Below the pieces are notes generated by a model that was given only the letters and a program-made list of their open reading frames with translations, was not told the DNA's origin and did not search any database. 6,832 nt of DNA from an uncultured Aliterella sp. (GTDB lineage Bacteria > Cyanobacteriota > Cyanobacteriia > Cyanobacteriales > Chroococcidiopsidaceae), in the NCBI GenBank assembly GCA_905479905.1, contig CAJQOK010000568.1, positions 1 to 6,832 on the forward strand. The letters are read 5' to 3'. The translations under genes were made by a program, and so were the position numbers. Positions 1 to 5,245 of this stretch are shown here, in pieces (position 1 is the first letter of the stretch; the number at the start of each line of letters is the position of its first letter).

Positions 1-348
1 TTAGATGCCCGTACTAAGCTGCTAAACCCCAAGTGGTACGAGGGAATGCTAAATCACGGCTACGAGGGAGTAAGGGAGCTTTCCAAGCGCCTAGTAAATA
101 CGATGGGTTGGAGTGCAACGGCGGGTGCTGTAGATAATTGGATTTACGAAGATACCAATACAACGTTTATTCAAGATGAGGCTATGCGATCGCGCTTAAT
201 GAACCTCAACCCCCATTCTTTCCGCAAAGTAGTATCAACTTTGTTAGAAGTAAATGGGCGCGGCTACTGGGAAACTAGCGAAAGCAACTTGCAGATGTTG
301 CGCGAGTTGTATCAAGAAGTAGAAGACAGAATCGAAGGCGTAGAATAG
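1..348 (+). CDS. chlH: Magnesium chelatase subunit H, C-terminal fragment
   Basis: This is the last 115 codons of the large, porphyrin-binding subunit of magnesium chelatase. With ChlI and ChlD it inserts Mg2+ into protoporphyrin IX, the first committed step of chlorophyll synthesis. The reading frame is open from base 1 ([17 protein letters not shown]...) to a TAG at 346-348, so the gene is cut by the window edge and no start is visible. The tail is recognisable family sequence: [16 protein letters not shown], then [17 protein letters not shown], then [12 protein letters not shown], and a C-terminus rich in acidic residues ([12 protein letters not shown]). The full protein is normally around 1,300 residues, so about nine tenths lies upstream. 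An exact HIP1 site lies inside the coding region at 186-193. A hairpin follows the stop by 8 bases. I see no sign of decay in this part. ChlH versus a ChlH paralogue cannot be settled from the tail alone. Confidence 0.93.
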   Translation, partial: LDARTKLLNPKWYEGMLNHGYEGVRELSKRLVNTMGWSATAGAVDNWIYEDTNTTFIQDEAMRSRLMNLNPHSFRKVVSTLLEVNGRGYWETSESNLQMLRELYQEVEDRIEGVE

Positions 349-356
349 ACTAACAA

Positions 357-381
357 ACGTGGAGGCAAGTAGCCTCCACGT
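357..381 (+). terminator. Hairpin terminator after chlH
   Basis: A perfect 10-bp stem (ACGTGGAGGC at 357-366 and GCCTCCACGT at 372-381) closes a 5-nt loop, AAGTA. It starts 8 bases after the chlH stop. The downstream run (CAAAATCTTTCT) is only moderately T-rich, so this is a strong hairpin with a weak U-tract. Confidence 0.7.
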
Positions 382-403
382 CAAAATCTTTCTACTGTGG
401 AAC

Positions 404-430
404 AATTAACAAGGGCGATCGCCGTTAATT
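404..430 (+). promoter_or_regulatory. Nested dyad centred on HIP1, upstream of methyltransferase
   Basis: Outer arms AATTAAC (404-410) and GTTAATT (424-430) are exact inverted copies. They enclose AAG and the 10-bp palindrome GGCGATCGCC (414-423), which contains HIP1 at 415-422. The 3' side runs into TTTCTGTTTTT. It could be a second terminator for chlH or an operator-like site 36 bases upstream of the methyltransferase start. The sequence does not decide between these. Confidence 0.45.
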
Positions 431-465
431 TCTGTTTTTCGTAATTTTGTAATCTGTAATAACTA

Positions 466-1524
466 ATGCAAACCGCATCAAACCCAGCACTTAGCACAAT
501 AGAGGCAAAAAAAAAAGTTTTCGGCATGATCCAAGCTTTTTGGGAAAGCCAATGCGTTTATGTCGCCACGCGCTTAGGTATATTTAACCTGCTCCAAGAA
601 AAGTCCCAAAGTGTCGAAACTCTCGCCGCCACTACCTCTACTAATGTAGAAAAACTCTATGTCATCCTGCGAGCTTTAGGCCATTTAGGCGTATTACAAG
701 AAGCCCCAGGACGGGTTTTTGGGGCAACAGAATTGTCAGCACTCCTCGTCACCAATGCCGGACCATCGATGGGTCATTTTGCCATGCACATCACCGAACC
801 TTGTCAGTGGGACGCATGGAAAGAGCTTGAAAACTGTTTACATACTGACGTTGTGCCTTTTGAGCAAGCAAACGGTAAGAGTGTTTACGAGTTTACTAGA
901 GATAATCCTTGGAGTGGCGATACATTCATCAATGCCATGAGTTTTCTCACAAATCATGCTGTTGACGCACTGCTTGAAGTTTACGACTTTAGCCAATTTG
1001 GTACTGTGATGGATGTTGGCGGCGGTCAAGGGGGACTAATTGCCAGTATTGTCAAAAAGTCTGGCTGCAAAGGAATATTGTTTGATGTGCCTTACGTCAC
1101 CCAGACAGCAATAGCTTATTTAGAAAAGCAAGGACTTGATGTTGATGCCGTACAAATCATCTCTGGCGATGTCTTTGCTGAAGTGCCAAGCGGTGCTGAT
1201 GCGATCGTAATGAAGTATTTTATCTCAGCGTGGAATGACGAAGACGCGATAAAAATCTTGAATAACTGTAAAAAAGCTCTGCCAAAGCACGGAAAAATTG
1301 TACTGTTACAGGCTTTTGTTCCCGATTTAGGAGAGCCGCCAGAAAGTCCAGACGGTATTTTACCTGGGCTGTTTGCCGTACAAATTATGGTAGCGGTTCC
1401 CGGAGGCGCTTGGCGTACTCAACAACAATTTAAGGATTTGTTTGAGAAGTGCGGTTTTCAGTTAGAGAAGGTGGTGCCTACAGGAACTAACCTTTCGGCA
1501 ATGGAATTTGGTTTAGGAGCTTAA
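466..1524 (+). CDS. SAM-dependent class I O-methyltransferase-like protein (COMT/DnrK family)
   Basis: This 352-residue protein has the two-part build of plant COMT, bacterial DnrK and acetylserotonin O-methyltransferase relatives. Residues about 15-110 form a helical winged-helix dimerisation domain (SQCVYVATRLGIFNLL, VEKLYVILRALGHLGVL). Residues about 140-352 form the Rossmann SAM-binding domain. SAM motifs are visible: DVGGGQG (183-189), FDVP (206-209), SGDVF (233-237), then NDEDAIKILNNCKKAL and a family-type end with PGGAWRT and VVPTGTNLSAMEFG. The histidine that acts as base in plant COMT (CHDWSDE) is replaced: here the segment reads ISAWNDE, with Ser254 in its place. DnrK and the hydroxylase RdmB also lack this His, so the reaction may be proximity-driven methylation or not methylation at all. 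The substrate is unknown. No Shine-Dalgarno is seen before ATG 466. A later in-frame ATG at 526 would cut into the first helix, so 466 is preferred. Codons 15-17 sit in a run of ten A. The gene seems monocistronic. Confidence 0.88.
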   Translation: MQTASNPALSTIEAKKKVFGMIQAFWESQCVYVATRLGIFNLLQEKSQSVETLAATTSTNVEKLYVILRALGHLGVLQEAPGRVFGATELSALLVTNAGPSMGHFAMHITEPCQWDAWKELENCLHTDVVPFEQANGKSVYEFTRDNPWSGDTFINAMSFLTNHAVDALLEVYDFSQFGTVMDVGGGQGGLIASIVKKSGCKGILFDVPYVTQTAIAYLEKQGLDVDAVQIISGDVFAEVPSGADAIVMKYFISAWNDEDAIKILNNCKKALPKHGKIVLLQAFVPDLGEPPESPDGILPGLFAVQIMVAVPGGAWRTQQQFKDLFEKCGFQLEKVVPTGTNLSAMEFGLGA

Positions 1525-1573
1525 AACAGACGGATTTGCTCAAAGGGATTTAGATAGTTGGTTTTGATTGAAG

Positions 1574-1592
1574 GGTGAGCGGGATGCTTACC
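1574..1592. other. Small hairpin downstream of methyltransferase
   Basis: GGTGAGC (1574-1580) pairs with GCTTACC (1586-1592), with one G:T pair and a GGGAT loop. It lies 50 bases after the methyltransferase stop with no T-run, so termination is doubtful. The rest of 1525-1628 holds nothing I can name. The open frame starting at GTG 1575 has low-complexity, unrecognisable sequence and runs through the RNA-like element, so I do not call it a gene. Confidence 0.3.
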
Positions 1593-1629
1593 CCCTGGCT
1601 CATGCTGGATTTTAGCGGATTGAACAGTT

Positions 1630-1927
1630 TGACACTCTCCGGGCTAAAGCCACAGAGATTCTTGGATCTTCCAGTTCACTTACCACAAAAGAGTTGCCCC
1701 TTTTATACCAGAGATGATTCTGTCCTCAAGCTTTTTACTCCCTTACAGAAGTCAGTTTGGGTATGCCCTACCCTACTGTAGAAAACTAAAACTAGGTTTC
1801 TCTGCTTAGTGCTTAAAGATTTTACCCACTAGAGCTATATTTCCTAGTGGAACGCTTTATCTTCAGTTTTCAAGGTACATGGAGTCGTTAGACATCCTGG
1901 CTGTTTTAAGAGTTATCGCCGCTCTTA
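1630..1927 (-). ncRNA. Candidate structured guide RNA (omega/HEARO-like)
   Basis: If transcription starts just after the extended -10 at 1934-1942, a minus-strand RNA of about 300 nt would run to the right-end hairpin. Several local stems are visible: 1922-1926 with 1908-1912 (AAGAG/CTCTT); 1844-1850 with 1826-1832 (CCACTAG/CTAGTGG, 11-nt loop); 1769-1773 with 1759-1763 (GGGTA/TACCC, 5-nt loop); 1700-1704 with 1687-1691 (AAAAG/CTTTT). Short unpaired blocks between them (GGTAAAATCTTT, AGAGAAACC, AAGTGAACTGGAAG) look like motifs of IscB-associated HEARO RNAs as I remember them. That resemblance is from memory and unverified. A TnpB-type RNA would take its guide from just beyond 1629, beginning ACTGTTCAATCCGCTAAAAT on the minus strand. 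An IscB-type RNA would instead take a 5' guide from bases above 1988. The polarity is unresolved. No partner nuclease is in the window. Confidence 0.42.
1635..1657 (-). repeat. Right-end hairpin of the element (degenerate)
   Basis: The outer stem CTCT (1635-1638) pairs with AGAG (1654-1657). The inner stem GGC (1642-1644) pairs with GCC (1649-1651) across a TAAA loop. CCG on one side and AC on the other are unpaired. Intact right ends of this type usually have a continuous stem, so this end appears mutated. Confidence 0.5.
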
Positions 1928-1933
1928 ATGTAT

Positions 1934-1942
1934 ATTCTAACA
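1934..1942 (-). promoter_or_regulatory. Extended -10 promoter inside the element
   Basis: On the minus strand the bases read TGTTAGAAT, an extended -10 (TGn followed by TAGAAT). There is no good -35 at 17 bp, although TTGATA lies close upstream. Transcription would begin around 1927 and run toward the right-end hairpin at 1635-1657. Confidence 0.4.
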
Positions 1943-1956
1943 CATTTATCAATAGA

Positions 1957-1986
1957 AAGCCGCCCTAGAAGGACGGGGTTTTCAAC
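1957..1986 (-). repeat. Left-end hairpin of the element
   Basis: On the plus strand CCGCCCT (1960-1966), loop AGA and AGGACGG (1970-1976) form a 7-bp stem with one C:A mismatch. Flanking AAA (1956-1958) and TTTT (1979-1982) can extend it. Hairpins of this kind, followed by GGTTTTCAACCC, mark the ends of IS200/IS605-type elements in cyanobacteria. Confidence 0.5.
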
Positions 1987-2025
1987 CCAACTTTTCGATA
2001 AACCTTTAGCAAAACCCGTTTTTAA

Positions 2026-3135
2026 ATGAACCTAAATTCCTTACAGCAAAAAATTCTCACTCACCTTGAACCCTTACCTACAGGCAACCAAGACTGGGCA
2101 ACGGCTAGTATAGTTGAGCGCGGTAAATTTACGATTGGCGAGACAGTTACAGGGATTTTGCGATCGCTACGCCGAGGTGAACCAATGATTTGGGATCCTT
2201 GGATCTTAAAAGACGACAATATTTATCGGATGTTCTACTTAAAAGGGTTAGAAGGACAAAACCCTTGGTGGACAGTTAGCAATATTTGCGGTGCTATTTC
2301 GACAGATATGGATACATGGCAGGATTTAGGAAGTATTCTTGAGCCTGAGCCTAGTAATAATTGGGAGTCAGGTCGAGTATGTGCGGGGTGTACTTATCAG
2401 GAAGATGGGATATATTATCTGTTCTACTCCGCAGGTGGCAAGCAAGAACCATACCTTAAAAATGAAGCAATTGGTTTAGCAACATCTACTGATGGTTTGC
2501 ACTTTTCGCGTACTTCTAACAACTATTTATTGAAGCCCGAAGATGACGATTTATGGTACGGGCGCAGTCAGTGGACGGATCATTTTCACTGGCGCGATCC
2601 TTACATTTTTAAGGATGACAAAACTGGCAATTATTATATGTTTATTTGTGCCAGTTCTAAAGCAATTGGCAACTTTCAAGGATGTATTGGTTTAGCAGTA
2701 TCAGATAAAATAGGTGGCCCCTATAAGTTGTTACCGCCAGCTATTGAAGCTCCGAACGATGCCATAGATTGGCCCTACTATCATATGGAAAGACCGCAAG
2801 TTATTTACAAAGATGGGAAATATCATTTATTTTTCTCATGTTTCAAAATGCTGATGAATCCAAAGTGGCTGCAAAAATTGCCACCTAAAAAAATTACTAA
2901 TTCGTCTTTATATTGGTATATTTCAGATAATGTTACTGGCCCCTATAAGCCTGCAAATGATGACTTTATTGTTAGCGGTAGCGAAAAAACTGGAATGTAT
3001 GGCACAAATTTTTTGCAAATATCAACGCCATCTGAAAAACTTATGGCTTATGGTTGGTATCACAGGCTGCACACCTTAGCAGTTTCTCAAAGGTTTCACG
3101 TAAACTGGAAAGATACGATATCTTTAGTTCCTTAA
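2026..3135 (+). CDS. Glycoside hydrolase-like five-bladed beta-propeller protein (GH68/GH32/GH43-type)
   Basis: This 369-residue protein shows the three acidic motifs of the five-bladed beta-propeller glycosidases, spaced as in GH68 and GH32 fructosyl enzymes. WDPW with Asp57 is the likely nucleophile, HWRDPY with Asp191 the transition-state stabiliser, and MERPQVIYKDGKYHLFF with Glu255 the acid/base. Blade-like repeats recur, with an aromatic strand after each (DNIYRMFYLKG, DGIYYLFYSAGG, GNYYMFICAS, DGKYHLFFS, SSLYWYISD). Known family members hydrolyse or transfer fructosyl or pentosyl groups, for example on sucrose, fructans or arabinans. I infer a sugar-active enzyme but cannot name the substrate. 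There is no signal peptide, so it is probably cytoplasmic, whereas levansucrases are usually exported. ATG 2026 has no evident Shine-Dalgarno and lies about 40 bases beyond the element's left end, so its promoter may overlap that element. GH43 or GH130 membership is possible. Confidence 0.75.
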   Translation: MNLNSLQQKILTHLEPLPTGNQDWATASIVERGKFTIGETVTGILRSLRRGEPMIWDPWILKDDNIYRMFYLKGLEGQNPWWTVSNICGAISTDMDTWQDLGSILEPEPSNNWESGRVCAGCTYQEDGIYYLFYSAGGKQEPYLKNEAIGLATSTDGLHFSRTSNNYLLKPEDDDLWYGRSQWTDHFHWRDPYIFKDDKTGNYYMFICASSKAIGNFQGCIGLAVSDKIGGPYKLLPPAIEAPNDAIDWPYYHMERPQVIYKDGKYHLFFSCFKMLMNPKWLQKLPPKKITNSSLYWYISDNVTGPYKPANDDFIVSGSEKTGMYGTNFLQISTPSEKLMAYGWYHRLHTLAVSQRFHVNWKDTISLVP

Positions 3136-3175
3136 TAAACCCTTCTATCACTTTTAGGGAATACTGTTTAAACTA

Positions 3176-3191
3176 GCGTTTTAGCAAAAGC
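3176..3191 (+). terminator. Weak hairpin after the glycosidase-like gene
   Basis: GC-TTTT (3176-3182, with a bulged G3178) pairs with AAAA-GC (3186-3191) across an AGC loop, about 40 bases after the stop. There is no T-run. It is the only terminator-like structure before the Uma2 gene. Confidence 0.25.
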
Positions 3192-3246
3192 GAGAATTAA
3201 AATACCAAATCAAAGGCATAGAATAGTTTTACTAAGGCGAACATAA

Positions 3247-3279
3247 ATGCCTACCCCTACTCTTAATTCTACAAATTAA
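3247..3279 (+). other. Ten-codon upstream reading frame before the Uma2 gene
   Basis: ATG 3247 opens MPTPTLNSTN and stops at TAA 3277-3279, one base before the ATG of the Uma2 gene in another frame. It could be a leader that couples translation by reinitiation, or chance. No Shine-Dalgarno is obvious for either start. Confidence 0.25.
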
Positions 3280-3280
3280 A

Positions 3281-3853
3281 ATGAATGCTTTAACCGTTCA
3301 TCTCAACTCGATTATTAGCCTAAGCGATGATCAATATTTTCAGCTATGTCAGGCAAACCGCGATCTTAGGTTTGAACGCACCGCAACGGGAGAACTAATT
3401 ATTATGCCACCCACTGGCGGAGAAACAGGAAATCGAAACGGTAGAATCAGCCAGCAATTATTTAACTGGGCGGATGTAGATGCAACTGGAATTGCTTTTG
3501 ATTCCTCCACAGGTTTTAGACTCCCTAATTCCGCCTTTCGCTCTCCTGATGCTGCTTGGATAAAATTAGAAAGGTGGAATACTCTTACACCGTTGCAGAA
3601 ACAAAAATTTATTCCCCTCTGTCCTGATTTTGTCATTGAATTACTTTCGCAAGGCGATCGCACTTCTGTAATTAGAGAAAAAATGCTTGAGTATTTGGCT
3701 AACGGTACTCAATTAGGTTGGTTAATTGACCGCAAATCTCAGCAAATAGAAATCTATCGCGCTAATACAGAAGTAGAAATAATTGCTCCTATGGCGTTAT
3801 CAGGAGAAACAGTTTTACCCGGATTTATTCTCAATCTCGAACCAATCTGGTAG
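3281..3853 (+). CDS. Uma2 family (DUF820) restriction-endonuclease-fold protein
   Basis: At 190 residues this has the usual length for the Uma2/DUF820 family, which is greatly expanded in cyanobacteria. Characteristic segments run in order: LSDDQYFQLCQANRDLRFERTATGEL, IIMPPTGGETGNRNGRISQQL, then SPDAAW, PDFVIELLS and REKMLEYLANGTQLGWLID. The fold is PD-(D/E)xK. The Asp of SPDAAW, the Glu of PDFVIEL and the Lys of REKM are the expected metal-site and catalytic residues, and all are present. The cellular role of these proteins is not established. Nuclease activity is inferred from the fold, and mobile or toxin-like roles have been guessed. ATG 3281 gives the family-typical N-terminus, so I keep it over any upstream start. 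An exact HIP1 lies at 3654-3661. The stop is 3 bp from the end of the convergent DUF3891 gene, leaving no room for a separate terminator. Confidence 0.9.
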   Translation: MNALTVHLNSIISLSDDQYFQLCQANRDLRFERTATGELIIMPPTGGETGNRNGRISQQLFNWADVDATGIAFDSSTGFRLPNSAFRSPDAAWIKLERWNTLTPLQKQKFIPLCPDFVIELLSQGDRTSVIREKMLEYLANGTQLGWLIDRKSQQIEIYRANTEVEIIAPMALSGETVLPGFILNLEPIW

Positions 3854-3856
3854 TAA

Positions 3857-4585
3857 TTATTGCTTAACTAACGTCCACTCCAACAATTTAATGGGTGCAT
3901 TTTGCAAGGCTGCGGTAAGTTCGGCGCTATCAGTAAACTGTACTTGGTCTAAATAACACGCTTCAATCGCCACAGTAAACTTTTCCTGTTCAAAGGGCCA
4001 AGGTTTGACGCAGACATCACCATCGCTTGTTTCCATGACATCATACCGCTTGCCGTCTGGCCCCTTACTAATTTCTAAGGCTCGTTGTCCGGCGGGTAAC
4101 TCACGATTGCAAAGAATTAAGGAAAAGCGATCGCACCATTGAAAAAAAGCATAGGCTTTCTCGGCTTCTTCTTTACTCACCTTTAACTCTTTACGCCATT
4201 TTACTTGATTTGCCAATTGCTCATCTAAAAAGCTATCGAGTTCCGGCGATTCTCCCCGCTTACCTTCATTGAGAAAGCTAGTGTGCATAGAAATGAGCAT
4301 TGCTACCCAGCGTCCCCGATAGCGAGAATTGACTGTTTGTTCTTTCAGCTTTTCTAAGTCAGTTTCTTTGTCAAGGGTAAAATCTAAAGGCGTACCTGCG
4401 GGTGTAAGGTTTTTTCCTTCCCATTCCCGTTCTAAATCGTCGTGATGAGAAATAGCTGCTACAGTTTCAATTATCCGTTTTGGTCTGTCTTTACTGTGCC
4501 AATGTCCGGCGATTTCGGCAGCTAGTAAGGCGTGGGCGCGGTGATATATTATTTCCCATCCCTTTTCGTGCTGGTTAGCGATCAT
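3857..4585 (-). CDS. DUF3891 family protein
   Basis: This 242-residue protein opens with the family signature MIANQHEKGWEIIYHRAHALLAAEIAGHW. It holds a histidine/aspartate pattern like a metal-binding HD-type helical domain: H15, H18, H28, H30, the block SHHDD (H47, H48, D49, D50), H101 and a late D152 in WCDRFSLILC. Similar His/Asp spacing in HD proteins points to a metal-dependent hydrolase, but no substrate or activity is known for DUF3891, and this is inference. The C-terminal part (about 165-242) is beta-rich (KRYDVMETSDGDVCVKPWPF). There is no signal peptide or membrane segment, so it is cytoplasmic. ATG 4585 matches the family start, although its ribosome site is weak. HIP1 lies at 4127-4134. 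It is transcribed alone, converging on the Uma2 gene. Confidence 0.82.
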   Translation of the reverse strand: MIANQHEKGWEIIYHRAHALLAAEIAGHWHSKDRPKRIIETVAAISHHDDLEREWEGKNLTPAGTPLDFTLDKETDLEKLKEQTVNSRYRGRWVAMLISMHTSFLNEGKRGESPELDSFLDEQLANQVKWRKELKVSKEEAEKAYAFFQWCDRFSLILCNRELPAGQRALEISKGPDGKRYDVMETSDGDVCVKPWPFEQEKFTVAIEACYLDQVQFTDSAELTAALQNAPIKLLEWTLVKQ

Positions 4586-4698
4586 CTGCTTTTGCTAGTA
4601 TTTTTCTTTCGTCATCATCCCCTGAATTCACTAAACCTTACCTCTCTCAGAATATGGATTGACAAAATTAAATTGGGGAATGCGATCGCAAACATTAA

Positions 4699-4728
4699 TA
4701 AAGCCTCAGATCATGATCTGAGGCTTTA
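4699..4728. terminator. Perfect 30-bp palindrome, probable bidirectional terminator
   Basis: Bases 4699-4728 are identical to their own reverse complement, with half-site TAAAGCCTCAGATCA and no spacer. On the minus strand the stem is followed by TTAATGTTTG. It lies between the DUF3891 gene and the WGxxGxxG gene, both on the minus strand. It would best serve as the terminator of the latter, 100 bases beyond that stop. A TGCGATCGCA HIP1 site (4681-4690) flanks it. Confidence 0.65.
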
Positions 4729-4801
4729 CTAGGGTTTAAATATTTATGTGGAGTAGAAAATTTGTCTTGTTTCTGATGCTTTTTACCTGCAAAACGGAGG
4801 G

Positions 4802-4816
4802 TTTTCACATTGAAAA
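4802..4816. other. Short hairpin just after the WGxxGxxG gene
   Basis: TTTTCA (4802-4807) and TGAAAA (4811-4816) pair around CAT. It is AT-only apart from one pair, so its stability is low. It is a possible RNA 3'-end element for the minus-strand gene that stops at 4830. Confidence 0.25.
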
Positions 4817-4829
4817 TTGATGTCAGATT

Positions 4830-5126
4830 TTATTCTCTGTAACCTGGGGTTGTACTTACTACATTGGGATCGCGGTAAACTGTTGGTGCTTCCTTCTTAC
4901 CCGATAAACCAGCTAAACCAGCTAGACCAATCAAACCTAGCCATCCCCAGTCAAAATCGCGATCGCCTTGCTCGGTGTTGCTAGTTCCTTGTACTGGCTC
5001 GGTGGTAGTAGTTGTTCCGGGAGTAGTATCTGTTTGAGCAGAAACTGGAAGCGCTAAGGGTAGAATTGCTAGGCTTAGACCGATAGCACTAGCTCCGATA
5101 AGATTTGATAAGTTAGAACGTTTCAT
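4830..5126 (-). CDS. WGxxGxxG family small exported protein
   Basis: This 98-residue protein has a signal peptide. There is a basic start (MKRSN), a hydrophobic core (LIGASAIGLSLAILPLALPV) and a probable cleavage after VSA at residue 30. A short Thr/Pro-rich linker follows (TTPGTTTTTEPVQ, 34-46). Then comes an acidic patch and the motif WGWLGLIGLAGLAGLSGKKE (60-79), the WGxxGxxG segment: a glycine/leucine membrane helix closed by lysines. A polar tail ends in TPGYRE. Proteins of this family are common in cyanobacteria with unknown function. They are thought to be anchored or sorted by that helix. An AGGA at 5137-5140 (minus strand), 10 bases before the ATG, supports the start. The upstream region carries a pair of TTAGTCGT repeats. 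A HIP1 site at 4959-4966 encodes the GDRD stretch just before the helix. Confidence 0.82.
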   Translation of the reverse strand: MKRSNLSNLIGASAIGLSLAILPLALPVSAQTDTTPGTTTTTEPVQGTSNTEQGDRDFDWGWLGLIGLAGLAGLSGKKEAPTVYRDPNVVSTTPGYRE

Positions 5127-5174
5127 AGTGGGTTATTCCTGTTTTAATCACGAGTCCTTACTAAACTATCGGTT

Positions 5175-5217
5175 TTAGTCGTAATTAAGATCAATCTTCC
5201 GCTATAAACTTAGTCGT
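5175..5217 (-). promoter_or_regulatory. Paired TTAGTCGT direct repeats upstream of the WGxxGxxG gene
   Basis: TTAGTCGT occurs at 5175-5182 and 5210-5217, 35 bases apart start to start. Between them is AAGAT-CA-ATCTT (5187-5198), a 12-base inverted repeat. They fall in the 119-bp gap between smpB and the small exported protein gene, where a promoter is expected. The spacing of about 3.5 helical turns could fit a pair of sites for one regulator. This is inference. Confidence 0.3.
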
Positions 5218-5245
5218 TTTGTAGTCTTACTAAAGAGATACAAAT

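Larger units (their letters stand above)
1629..1988 (-). mobile_element. ORF-less IS200/IS605-type element remnant
   Basis: Read on the minus strand, the element begins near 1988 with a left-end hairpin and ends near 1629 with a right-end motif. The right end has GAATC (1657-1661), an imperfect hairpin and terminal GTGTCAA (1629-1635). This is the layout of right ends in many cyanobacterial tnpB-carrying elements, and of the ISDra2 right end by general resemblance. The left end has a CCGTCCT/AGGGCGG hairpin and an extended -10 promoter, where such elements usually start their transcription unit. About 250 bases lie between the ends. A normal tnpB or iscB would need more than 1 kb, and I see no zinc-ribbon (CxxC), RuvC or HNH coding remnant in any frame. 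It therefore reads as a non-autonomous derivative. Exact boundaries and target-site context are inferred. Two simple repeats flanking a degenerate ncRNA would be the alternative. Confidence 0.5.

Noticed and set aside
449..462. NtcA-like site GTA-N8-TAA before the methyltransferase
   Set aside because: The second half is TAA, not TAC, and it sits only a few bases from the start codon, so it is not a convincing activator site.
838..1029. Minus-strand frame of 63 codons inside the methyltransferase
   Set aside because: It is an antisense shadow of the methyltransferase, with no ribosome site or motif.
1575..1781. 68-codon plus-strand frame starting with GTG
   Set aside because: It runs through the hairpins of the IS-like element, has no recognisable motif, no ribosome site and biased low-complexity content. 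It looks like a chance frame.
3349..3663. Minus-strand frame of 104 codons inside the Uma2 gene
   Set aside because: It lies wholly opposite a well-supported gene and has no family features.
4659..4664. TTGACA -35 box in the DUF3891/WGxxGxxG gap
   Set aside because: At 17 bp spacing the -10 position falls in GCGATC, with no TATAAT-like hexamer and no plus-strand gene following.
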